This document shows positions 46,695 to 57,429 of a DNA stretch of 64,000 nucleotides, one piece after another. The DNA is from Bisporella sp. PMI_857 (Eukaryota > Ascomycota > Leotiomycetes > Helotiales > Helotiaceae), in NCBI GenBank assembly GCA_021307315.1, contig JAJSPD010000024.1, forward strand, positions 186,001-250,000, given 5' to 3'. The number at the start of each line of letters is the position of its first letter. Within the stretch, counting starts at the first letter, position 1. The notes beneath the pieces were generated by a model. It worked only from the letters and a program-made list of their open reading frames with translations. It ran no database searches and was not told the origin of the DNA. Both the position numbers and the translations under genes were made by a program.

Positions 46695-48100
46695 GAGTTT
46701 CGTCGTCTATCTACATAGATACATATATGTCAGCCAAATCATCTTCTACTCCCAGTATTTAATGCCCTTAAACGAGTAAAGATAAATTGGCGAATTGTTT
46801 AGTATCCTGGGCTCTTTCTTTTTTTTGATCGGAATTGCCTCTTAGAAGCAGTTAGTTCTAATTTCGACATGTTAGTTATTGTGGGCTACACTTTCCTAAA
46901 AGGATAAATTAATAAGCAACAGATGGCCCAAGCGATGTGCTATTTTTAAAAACCCCTGACTTCTCAATCCCGTTCCTAGGTGAAGAAAATAACTGGGACT
47001 AAAGAAGTAACCCTAATAATAAACTGTACTATTTTGCAATACAATAAAGAGCGACTGCGGCTTCGTTTTTCTACGTATTCAATTACAATATAACTACCGC
47101 CAAGGTGACTGGGTACGTACTAAAACAAATCTGGTTAAGTTACCCCGTGATCCCATCGTTTTTATGTAGTTATTGATTGTTGCTTAAACGCTGTTGCTTT
47201 TCAGTACTGTACACTGTTGTCGACAATAAGAGACAAGATTCACATAGTTAGTAATTATACTCAAATTCTTATGCTTCTTTAAAAGCGGTAGACACTGGTC
47301 TGCCGCAATAGTTGACCCGCAATAAAAGAATACGAGGCTTGGTGGTTATTGTGACTAACCAGAGTCTTGGCTGCGAGAGTCATCAAAGTTTTATAATTTA
47401 CAGACACGAAGCCGCAAACGTTCCTTACTGTAACCCTTTTACAAAATATTTAAAATTAATTTAGGAGTCGAGGATTTGGAAGCTATTTAATATATCTGAA
47501 GCAAAATAAAAACATATGCTTAGTTTGTTGTATTAATTGTAGTCGAAGCCGGTTTTCAATCAATGACTCGCTTATTTAGACGGCGTGTTGTTTTTTGGTC
47601 CACCGCGAGCCTAGTTTGAGGTGGGCAGGTCAGGTGGAGGTCCAACTGAGCTCAGTTGGACCTGCACGGGCCACATTTAACCCTTCAATTTTTTTTAAAT
47701 TTCTTGGCCGGCCCAACTGAGGTATTCTGTAAACATTTACTATTTGTTTTCAATATAACCTCCACCCCACCTAACGTCTCCCTAGTTTGCTTACTTATGG
47801 GCGGGCGTGAGTTCCCCCGCACTAAACGAAACATTGTTGAGTTGAGCCGTTGCTTATGGCTGGGCAGTTTGCTTATGAGTGAGAGTTCCAAAGTAGTAAT
47901 GAATTTTTCGGGCAAGGTTGGTACTTGGTGAACTGGATATGGTTGAAAATTTTGTTATAAAGAGAAGGGATCGCCTTGACTCCTGGGGAGATTCATACTA
48001 CCCACCCTTTTCAGAGTTTTCAAGCGCGGTATCGAGGCCTCAACAGCCCTCCCTCCGCGCCGACCTCCTAAAAATATATATTTTAAAAAAAAAAAAAAAA
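46695..48100. other. Intergenic, partly AT-rich relic
   Basis: AT-rich sequence with stops in all frames at about 46780-47570, probably decayed repeat DNA. The right end is the leader of the secreted protein: TATATATTTT followed by a run of 16 A directly before the ATG. Confidence 0.5.
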
Positions 48101-48418
48101 ATGCAGTTCACGCCACTCCTTCTCTTCATCACCCTCGCTGCCGGTGCCATCCTCGACGGGAGCCTCCTCCAGGAACGCGGCGACCTCGTGGAGCGCGCCT
48201 GCGTTGCTAACGGCTGCAAGTGCCAGACAGATATCAAACCAGGCCTCTACTGCGGGAACTGTATCCCGGACGAGAACTACGCAGTTACCACTAAGCGCGT
48301 CTACACGCACATCTACCAGTGCGGCGCGAAGGGCGCATGCTGCGATTACGGGGTGGCGAGTGACTGCGGGACCATACGCGCCAGGTGTGTGGCTGGCTCA
48401 ACACGCTATCCTACATAA
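48101..48418 (+). CDS. Small cysteine-rich secreted protein
   Basis: A single exon of 105 residues. The N-terminus is a signal peptide ([18 protein letters not shown]), followed by a propeptide-like stretch with a possible processing site (DLVER). The mature part has ten Cys: one in ERAC, two in GCKC, then YCGNC, QCG, ACC, SDC and ARC, probably five disulfides. The pattern ends [13 protein letters not shown]. Such proteins are often secreted effectors or surface proteins in plant- or soil-associated fungi, which is inference here. The ATG directly follows an A-tract, an unusual but plausible leader. It is a solitary gene inside repeat-rich DNA. Confidence 0.82.
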   Translation: MQFTPLLLFITLAAGAILDGSLLQERGDLVERACVANGCKCQTDIKPGLYCGNCIPDENYAVTTKRVYTHIYQCGAKGACCDYGVASDCGTIRARCVAGSTRYPT

Positions 48419-50713
48419 GAGGGATAGGTGGGATTGGGAGACGGTGTGTCGTGGCATCGTGACGCACGAGGGCGAGAGGGTGTGGCGGTGCTGACCATTA
48501 GGTCGTGCGCTGGTAGGAGGAGGGTCTGCACCGGAGGGATAGGGACAATGGAATTGTGTGGATTTTCGTGTCTTTCATTTCTTGACGTCGAGCTGGATTG
48601 GACCTAGACTTGGAGTGAGGAAGACGGGCTCTGCATTCATTCATACACACATGCATCGGAATCACCTTTAGGATTTAGCTTCATCTTCGGAATTTGCATC
48701 AAGGTGGAGGGAGAGCATTTAGATGTGTAATGTTGTCCATAGCATCAACAATATAATTGTACCATCTCCATTCCGCCTTTTGTAAAGGAGCAAGGCCAGA
48801 AAGAAAACCGGCTGGTTCCCTAGTGTCGTAGTTAGGCTGCACAGATATCCATGAATAATTCTAGCAAAAAAGCCATGGATATCCATTGCGCCGCCTAGTT
48901 GTAGTGGCACGTTTTTTTAGGTCTCGACATATCTACGACGTTGCATTAGCTTACCCGCCTTTCTCTGCATTCGCTAACTCGTATACAAATTTCTGCTAGC
49001 GAGCTTTCGACACGTGCTGCTAAACCGCTTTTTATTTCTAGTTAAATAAACTGTATAAGTTAAGTACTAGTAAATGTTGAGAAAGCCGCAGTTCGAAAAT
49101 AAGTGATACCGGCTACTGCAAAAGCGCGATATCGGCAGCTCGTAAATTGCAGCTGCTAAACAGCTCAATCTGCGTTTTCAACAGCTGCTTTAAGTGTCGA
49201 ACTCAGACTTTTTTTGTCCTGGCCAAAAGCAATAGCCACACCGCACAAAACAGCACTAGCCACTCTGGCAAGAACCATCTACTCACCACCCTAGCATACA
49301 TGGACTGACAACAAAGAGGCATGGCCTGTAGGGAGCATTTTGGATTTATGGCGTAGGATTTATAGTGCAAATGGTCCGTGCTCCCCCTTGATTCGGGAGT
49401 ATGTCGCTTACAAAAATTTGGGTTTACGGCGCGGACTGCTAGAGATAGTTAGGATGAGTATACTATCAACTGAACGTGTGCCTTCATTTCCAGACGATGT
49501 CCACCTTCCAGAACGCGACTACGAATCACGAGATGCCCTATTCAAGTCGGTTAACGTGTAGGTAGAGACTACGGGATACGCCTTTACAACAGGAAGCTCC
49601 GCAAAAGAGCGAAGTAGCAAAGTGACAATTACATGCACATACGATCGGTATTACCATTCTCCTGATATTCACGCTTGGATCCATTGGCTGCTTCCTGCAT
49701 TATACCTCCGGCCTTCAATGGTTCATATATCGAGACCGATACCATGCATCATGGTCAATAGCACGTAATATCGCCTTCACACACTCGGATGCATGGCTGC
49801 TTCCTGCATTACACCTCTGTAATTCAATAATTCGTATATCGAGTCTATCCTTTCAGCTTATTAGCGACTCAGGCGCTCTTAGATTGGATAGACCTTCGGT
49901 ATCAAAGCTAGTTCTACTACAATTAGAGAGCTACTACATTGTTGTTACTGCTGCTTACACTACACTACCAACGCTATAGCCCGAAACTCGTTCCGATTGC
50001 ACTTTGGCAGTATCGCTTTCACAGGTATTCCAATTTTTAGGAAACAGTCAGATTGAGGAAACTAGATACGCAAAGTCGAAGTATGGTTTATTAGTAACGA
50101 CAATAATGAACCCAAATTATCCGTAGTGGTAAAGGCGCGTACTCGTGTTGGCCGCGCTATTGGCGGCGCTGAAAGTTATCGACCTATTTCTAAACACGCT
50201 TGCAAACTGGAAGAGAAACCCCCCAACAAAAAAAGCAATAGCCAATCTCAAAAGCCGCTGTGACAAGAGAGCCTTTAGATTGGTCAAAGACGGTCAAATC
50301 ATTAGTGATATTTTCGACACGCTAAAGGCCGAATTTGAGCCATGGCGCGAGCAGGGAGATGTATACATTGCCAGATTCTGCACGAACAACGTCTCTCTTG
50401 GGCGCTAGGCATAGAAGATTTGCAGCAAAATATATATCTAAATGTAGGTTTCTTGGGAAAACAGGACGATTAAACTGTTATATCTCTAACTTAGATTCTA
50501 CTGTGTGAAAATATTCTCGAACCGCTAACTATATTTATAGCCAGTCAACATGTCACCAAGAGTGAAAACAGCTCTATAATTGCGTAGCGCATACTGATGG
50601 TCAGAACTGTGCACAGATATTCCGGGCCTCAAAACCATGCCTCATGGTGATACTTCAAACACAAATGTTCGGTGCTTAAGTTCTTCCGTCCGTAACACAA
50701 TGTGAAGGCTGTA
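48419..50713. other. Intergenic, no supported gene
   Basis: Two protein-like frames are present but lack a true ATG or motif: 49340-49561 plus (DLWRRIYSANGPCSPLIREY) and 50145-50408 plus (ALKVIDLFLNTLANWKRNPP). They could be exon relics. Nothing else recognised. Confidence 0.35.
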
Positions 50714-52522
50714 TTAACAAAACCACATCATCTCACACTCCTGCTCCTCAAAAATCTCTCCTTTCATGACACCATGGATATAAGCCTCTCCAATTAGCTG
50801 CCAAAGGTGCCCATTTTGTCGAACAACTAGTGGTAACTTTCCGCCTTTGAACAGCCCAATGCAATCCCCCTGTTGAGCTTGACGAGGCACAAGACCAATG
50901 TAACCTTTCTGCGTCCTCATTATCCGCCTCAAATGAGAAGAAGCTGTGTTCTCTTTGAACCCGCCCAGCTCCTGGATATTGTATCCTCGGATTTTCATGG
51001 TCGTTACGGCGACAGCCACGAGGAGAATCTTGAACCATGGCTTGCTCCACAAGAAAGGTACTAGCCGGCCAAGAGTTGCTAGGAAACGAACAGTGTGCGT
51101 CATCGCATGGTGTGTGTAAAATTCTTCCCTGGCAAGGCGGTAACCTCCGGGCAAAAAACCGCCAGACAGTGTTTGCCAATAACAATCGAGCATCTTTTCT
51201 CCCGTGACGTACGTGGTCCTGCTGTGGATAGCTGCTATCTTTTCCCATTCACTGAAGAAATCTAGATGGAAGACACTCTGATTGCATTGTTCGCCAATGT
51301 TGAACGGATCTTGAAAATTAGGGGCGAAAGTGCTCCCAACTAATTCAATCTCATCGATGATATATCCGGAGAGAGCCAACCGGCGGTTGCCGTCGTAAAA
51401 TTGGGGTGATGAAGTTGAATCTCCTGTCGCTCTAAAGCCAAGGCAGCAAATATCGGCGCGTTCGCCTGCGTGGTGCATTTCCAGGTGACGAAATGGCAGG
51501 CAACCATCTGATGTACTCCAATCTGGAGCCCATGATGGAAGTGTATTGACAGGCGAAGCACAATATGTATGAGTAGCTGAGAATAGATCTAGATTCCGAT
51601 CTTTACTCAGGATGGCAACTGCAATGTTTGTGTATATCTCATCCACGGTGCCCTGGTAGTTTGGTGTCAGATGAAGGTTTCTCAAGTCAGCATCATCGGC
51701 CAGACCCAAAAGAGCGAAAGCCTTATCTCTTGGGTCTGTAGCCTCTTGACTGCGGTGTCGAAGTAAGAGTTTGAGTAAGCTTTGTCGATTGTTTTCGCAG
51801 TATTCCACACGAGCCCGCTCAATACTATGCACGCGATCTAGATCGAATGAGGCATTGTATAGAGGTTGAATACCTAAATCCATGGAGCATTGAAACGCTC
51901 GGACGAGCTCCTTCCAAGATATGGTAAGACCACAGCAGATGACCCATGCATTCACCGAGACAGCGACCTCCTGAATCACCCATATACGGCGAAACCAAGG
52001 CCTTTGAAAGACTGCGAAGAAAGCCCGCCAAGAACCATCAAAGGCAGGTGGGAGCTCCTCGCCTACCTCGGAATTTCGAGCAACCGTTTTTGCAAATTCT
52101 AGGCCATCCTTTACGTCGGCTGACTCTACTCCAAGCCAGATAAGTACATATTGGCTTTGATGGTATATGCTTCGCATGAGTGGGAGCTGTCGATTCCGCT
52201 CATCGATATCAGATTGATTAATGCAGATGGCGTCGATCCATAAGCATCTTGGCTTGTCCCAATCCCGCAATTCACAAAGAGCCGAATATAGATTTTGGGT
52301 GACTTCAAGTCGAGCGCCGTCACAGAATATTTGCCTAGGCTCTGCGTTCGAATCCCCCCAACAATAGGATAAAGCCGCATATTGCGGATTATCAGCCAAG
52401 TCTACGTGTATAATAGTGCACTCAACTTCAAAATCGTTCTCATAGGAGGCAATCCAGGGGAGAAGGACAATTAGCCGTATCGTGTCGTGTTTGGAGAGCA
52501 GGCGATAGCAGTATTGTTCCAT
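50714..52522 (-). CDS. HET-domain protein (602 aa)
   Basis: A single exon from ATG at 52522. The HET domain covers roughly residues 45-195: YAALSYCWGDSN, LWIDAICINQSDIDERNRQLPLM, VLIWLGVES, and RPWFRRIWVIQEVA. Downstream is the usual ATDPRDKAFALLGLADD block. One hydrophobic stretch near 495-515 (WFKILLVAVAVTTM) could be a membrane segment, which is unusual for the family. The C-terminus has the standard KGYIGLVPRQAQQGDCIGLFKGGKLPLVVR block. HET proteins trigger cell death when nonself nuclei or signals are met; the partner is unknown. The gene looks intact and has no introns. Confidence 0.92.
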   Translation of the reverse strand: MEQYCYRLLSKHDTIRLIVLLPWIASYENDFEVECTIIHVDLADNPQYAALSYCWGDSNAEPRQIFCDGARLEVTQNLYSALCELRDWDKPRCLWIDAICINQSDIDERNRQLPLMRSIYHQSQYVLIWLGVESADVKDGLEFAKTVARNSEVGEELPPAFDGSWRAFFAVFQRPWFRRIWVIQEVAVSVNAWVICCGLTISWKELVRAFQCSMDLGIQPLYNASFDLDRVHSIERARVEYCENNRQSLLKLLLRHRSQEATDPRDKAFALLGLADDADLRNLHLTPNYQGTVDEIYTNIAVAILSKDRNLDLFSATHTYCASPVNTLPSWAPDWSTSDGCLPFRHLEMHHAGERADICCLGFRATGDSTSSPQFYDGNRRLALSGYIIDEIELVGSTFAPNFQDPFNIGEQCNQSVFHLDFFSEWEKIAAIHSRTTYVTGEKMLDCYWQTLSGGFLPGGYRLAREEFYTHHAMTHTVRFLATLGRLVPFLWSKPWFKILLVAVAVTTMKIRGYNIQELGGFKENTASSHLRRIMRTQKGYIGLVPRQAQQGDCIGLFKGGKLPLVVRQNGHLWQLIGEAYIHGVMKGEIFEEQECEMMWFC

Positions 52523-55500
52523 CGCATTTCGAACGATAGAGCTCTAGTTCCTTTGATCGCATGTCCTTGATGGTGTAATGCAATATTTGGTGTTTCGTAG
52601 AGGGACGCGCCAGGATGGTGTCTTATATATAAGGCATAGGCAGCCGCTCCCCTAATGCAATTTTATGCCAGCCGACAGCGCCATCTAGCCACAAGTAGAG
52701 AGCGGCAGCTAATCCACAAAAGAGACAACTAAAGCCAAGCATAATTTCAGCGTTCGCGATCAAGAGACTTTCTCCTCAATATTGCTTTATTGTTAAATCA
52801 AAGTATTCTTAACTTACCTATAAAGTATGTAAATCAATTATTATTGACTTTGCTTGAGGTTTGAGCCACAAGAATATTGTTAAAGTATAATGAATTTGTA
52901 ATGAAATTGATGTTAGGACAAAATGTTATAGCGTCAACATATTTTGCTGCATCTTTACAATAGTTCTCTTAAGTACACTCCGGCATATAGTAAGAAAAAT
53001 GGTTAACTACCAGATTAGTGCGTTTTAACAGAATTATATAAATTTACGCTGAGATTTTCATGGTTTAATTGAAGGAGTCAGATTTACTAAGGACTTTCGC
53101 TTTGAGGGACGCTGGTCAATACGTAAATTTCTTAGTCTACAGTAAATTTCGAAACCGGCTTCTCCCTTAATCTCTTAAATAACAAGCCGGCCCTGTTTTC
53201 CGAGTTAACCTTTGATACAGCCTTCCCGTTTTTAACATGATGTGACGCAAGGGCATTTCCCCCATAACTATACCTTCCGGCATCTGCCGCCGTACTTCTT
53301 CTGGCCAAAATTCAGGCAAAAATAAAACAAGGGGCTATAGTAAACTTCGAAATCAGTTTCAAGCTTGAATACTAAATATTTTCTGTTGGCTCGCGCTAGC
53401 ATCGCTTGGACTGCTGTCTGACGATTTGCTGACATCTGTGCATAGAGTAAGACGCCCGTTGTATCCTTTACCACATATATCAAAGATCCTTAGCGGCTAT
53501 AAGACCTTCACTATCCAGTATTATCCGTCTATATTAGTAGTTGTCGGTCGACTGCATCTCACGGGTCGCCGGGCAGACTAGTGATTTCACTTAGTATGCT
53601 CGTTGGCGTCAGGTGTAAGATGTGTCGATTCTTGTTGTGTTCTAAGCTACGTGTCGCGAAGAGGTTGCAGGTCCCGAAAGGGACCCACAACTCTTCACGT
53701 GACTAGTTACATGGGTTCCAACAGTAGTTGAACTTGCAAAAAAGGAGTTGATTATATGTCCATACGTAATTAAATTGTATGAACTAGGTCCTTGATTGCT
53801 ATCTTGTTGTCTGGCGCAATTATCATTATTGTAACTGGAAAGTAAACATGGAAATGTGGAGTGAAACTGAATACTATTTAATTAAACAGTTTCCGACTGC
53901 AGTTCCGGCCGGCTGGTTGGTGGCTGAGCTCCCTGCTAGCTGGCTAACTGGATAAATTTTAGCGCGATGCATAACCCTGCATCTGTGTCCGCACTCTTCC
54001 AGATCTCGCTCGTTCGATGATCCATCTGCGTTTGTCAATATTTCGTGCTGACGGGTCTTGATTGGCACTGGTTTTGGTGAGACACCAATAACTGGTAATT
54101 CTCTGCGCTTTGCCTGATGGGCACGCTGTTCAACTCCTTTTCCAAGTCCATATCAATTAGTCGCCCTTCGGGTCTCCTTCCGTAGCAAAAGTTATTATGA
54201 TGATGTTTTTTTTCCCCAGAGATATACCGATAGAGCATCTTCCCATCCTCTAAAAGGGACCTATGACCACAACAGCATCGCGAAAATGCTGCCAAAGGCT
54301 CTCTGACCGATTTGAATGAGTGAAGCGATCATCCAGCTGGTGAAGTTATCAACTAGGTGTGTATTCTATTGCACACGTCTCACCCGTATAAATCAATCAA
54401 TCAACTCGCCCTCTAATCTAGTGGCATGCCCGACCCTTCAGCGCATGCGGGATTGGCGGAGTAGCTAGGACTTGACTAACATCGTATTTACGAGGCTATT
54501 CAACAGGGCGTCATCTCTCTATATACCAATAGCTGCTGCTCTAGCTATATTTGGTCCCACATACAAGACGTAAAGGTGAGGAATCAGGAGTGGAATCATG
54601 CGGGAAGACCCCTTTTGAGCACTGAGCAGCATTTCCAAGCCTCCTCTTATGCCAGCACTAAACTTCATGCTTGGAGTTGCTTTCCTGCTTGATTTAGGAA
54701 CAACTGGTAAACGCTAGCGATGTTATTGGGGGAGGGCGTGTTAGGGGTATTTACATGATGAAACTGATCAGGGCATGGCGCATGCGTGCCCCTGAGATCT
54801 CCTTGTCGGCCCGTGTTTTCTTTGCCGACCCGGAATATTATCCTTGTACGTTTCCCGATCTTGGTGCCAAAGCCAAGCAGTCCAGTGCCAGTCATGCGAG
54901 AAGCACCATACTTCTGGACTTCCCTGTTAAATTGGTGACTACATTAGAGATAGATGAGGCCACTATAAGTCGTGTGTGGTGCGACCAGTTGGGGACTGAG
55001 AGGATGAAGCATCCATTATTCATATTCTTATAACTTAACTTTCGTCATACCTTTCATCTACTAAAATATTTGCGAAGGAAATTCAAGAACGCAATTCTAT
55101 TAACCGTAGTCGATTTTGTGAATGGTCAAACCAGAGAGCCTTCGAATTATATAGTTGCCAATACATGCCATAATATCTAATTTAGTGAGTATAACTGTAA
55201 AGGAATGGATGGGCGCTCTTGCAGAGTGCTGTGGTGATGGCGCAAGGAGGAAAGGGAACGGCAACCGGTTATTACATCAACGATACTTCCATGTCAACGG
55301 GATGGGTTTGTCAATCCTCAGGCATAAATCCATGTAGCAAAGCGGAACGAATTCTGACACTTCGTCGCCATCTTTTGACATTGTAGGGTGTGATCATTAC
55401 AAATAGAACGTTTTAGGTCAAATTCGGCTGGCCTGGACCCGATGAGTATAAAAGGGACGAGGGCAGGTGGCTACTGAAGAATATGTCGAAAAAGAATCAA

Positions 55501-55916
55501 GGAATGTGCTTTAGATTGCATTAGAGTCTTTAAGTACACATTCACCAGAAAAGGAGCAAGTCGTCTTTCATCCTTAAAAAGCGGCGAAGGCTGCAACGAC
55601 TGTATCCTCAAGTCCTTCACAACCGCGATATGTCTTGCAAGGTCAAACTCTCCGTCTTACGGTAAGCTAGCTGTAGCACCAAACTAAGGGCATTATGGTT
55701 AGCAAGCAAGAACGCCGCATACTCCTTTACGACTTGACGGTTGTTGGATAAGGACTAAGCGAGCTTGGGGCTTAGAAATGAATATTTTCAATATCTTATG
55801 CATAAGTCACAGTGAAACAAGAATTGAAAAGGCAGTAGATTATATATGTCCCCGTTCTATATGAATAGCAAGTACCTCCTAAATGTAACCAGATCTCATC
55901 CCACTCCTAAACAACC
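52523..55916. other. Long gene-poor stretch
   Basis: About 3.4 kb without a supported gene. AT-rich decayed DNA fills about 52750-53120. A minus-strand frame at 53268-53483 (DTTGVLLYAQMSANRQTAVQAML) looks partly protein-like and may be a transposon relic. A strong hairpin lies at 53653-53703. Confidence 0.45.
53653..53703. repeat. Imperfect hairpin with GAAA loop
   Basis: GGTCCC (70-75 of the 53,6xx block) pairs with GGGACC across a GAAA loop at 53676-53679. Pairing extends outward with mismatches (GAAGAGGTTG against CAACTCTTC). It may be the end of a decayed mobile element or a structured RNA; neither can be shown. Confidence 0.5.
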
Positions 55917-56435
55917 ATGGCATCCAATTCCAGAATCTCCCTCGTCGGCCTGGGAAACGTGAGTACGGCTCTCGGCCACGTTTTCCTCAAAGCCGGGAGA
56001 CAACTCACTATCTGGAACAGTACTGCCACTAAGCCATCTGTTACATCCTTGGTCGACGCCGGCGCTGTTTTTGAGCCAGAAATATCATCGACGATTTCAA
56101 ACTCGCCAGTGACGATTATTTGCGTCCTGGATTGTTAGACCACTTACCAAATTCTAGACCATGTTGATACCTTGAGATCTAAAATTATTTTCAACCTTAC
56201 CAATGGCACCCCTCGTGATGCCAGAGAAATGAAGGAATGGATGTACATACATGGCATCACTCATTAATATGATGGAGGCATCATGGCTACTCCCGAAATG
56301 ATAGCGACTCCTGCATCCTTCATATTCTGCAGTGGAGAAGACGCTCAGCGATTCTCAGCTGTGGCAGATATAATTGAGACTTTGGACAGAGCCCAATATG
56401 TGGGTACAGATCCAGGCGCAGCCGCGCTATCCTGA
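55917..56435 (+). pseudogene. NAD(P)-binding imine-reductase/6-PGDH-like pseudogene
   Basis: One frame carries a Rossmann start (ISLVGLGNVSTALGHVFLKAG), then VTIICVLD, IIFNLTNGTPRDAREM, YDGGIMATPEMIATP and QYVGTDPGAAAL, the order found in imine-reductase-like 6-phosphogluconate-dehydrogenase relatives. The same frame is cut by TAG (56136), TAA (56265) and TGA (56433), with no frameshift. Point nonsense changes alone, as RIP produces, would explain this. The C-terminal substrate domain is missing and is replaced by HET-derived sequence. Confidence 0.75.
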
Positions 56436-56822
56436 TCTGGACATCCTCTAGCGTAACGGAGTGAAGCTGCTCTCGGACGACCTTGGTTTCGGAGGGTTTG
56501 GATATTACAAGAAGTGGCAAACCCAAAAACCGCGGTAGTCTGTATTAGTACCGGATCACCTCAGTGGGCATCGCTGCCCTTACTCCATCATTACCAGGAG
56601 TGCAACTAAATCCTTATCGTCAAGCTGTCTTGGATACTATATTGGATCAGTCGAGGAGCGATTCTTGGTGGGCCAGAAGCGAGATCTTTCCTCTTGGTAA
56701 AGTTCAAACGAAGCAAAGCAACCAACCAACTGGACATGATACACGTTGCTCGGAATTTCTCTTAATGCGTGTGACAAAGGGATATATCTTGCAATGTTCA
56801 AGGACACTCGAGAGTAGTTATA
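56436..56822 (+). pseudogene. HET-domain relic fused behind the reductase pseudogene
   Basis: Directly after the reductase relic the frame reads ALGRPWFRRVWILQEVANPK, then GSPQWASLPLLHHYQE, and in shifted frames QLNPYRQAVLDTIL and LLVKFKRSKATNQLDMIHV. These are mid-domain blocks of HET proteins (the PWFRR-W-QEVA block and the SKAT-RD-IYALLG block). Stops and frame changes show decay. The first third of the domain is absent. Confidence 0.65.
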
Positions 56823-57429
56823 GTGTTCTGTAAACAACCCACAGCTGTAAATGTTGGCTGAAGGAGCGAGGAGCTTAAGAATACAGGGTACTTAAAGCTA
56901 GGAGGAATGGGGCTCCTGCACGTGAGCCAAATGTATTATCCTATGCTCAAGAATATAAATTCAGTGTGCTTGAATAGCTGGGCTAGCGAACGAAAAGATA
57001 CAGTATACGGTTATGTGCAGAAAAATGCTTCGAATTGGTATATAGTGCAAGACAAGAAAATCCGGTAAAATAAAGAAGAGATCTGCTGGTTGTCTTTCAA
57101 GTAGCTGCGAGGCTGAACGGAGAACAATTCATGGTGAGTAAACAAAGGCCTGACGACTTGTTGAAAGGAATGCAACTAAATTTCAGCAAAGGCGAATGAA
57201 ACCTCGAGGAAAGAAGGCTCAGCTGAATGTATTATTGGCCAAAAGAATCTAGGCTTTTGACGTGGCGAAATGAAGTTATTCGCAGGTTCTTAACGCCGTG
57301 GCGTGGAGTCTTCCTTCCCATTCGAGGTTCAAGTGCATGTTTCAGCCGGTACTTTTGTGAGGGTGGTTCAAATACCGTGATCTCACCTTCAGCTCTCTTC
57401 TGCTTGCTCAAACTTGTTTGAGGTATCTA

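Noticed and set aside
46447..46779. Plus-strand open frame over the HET relic
   Set aside because: The minus strand carries recognisable HET blocks; the plus frame shows no motif.
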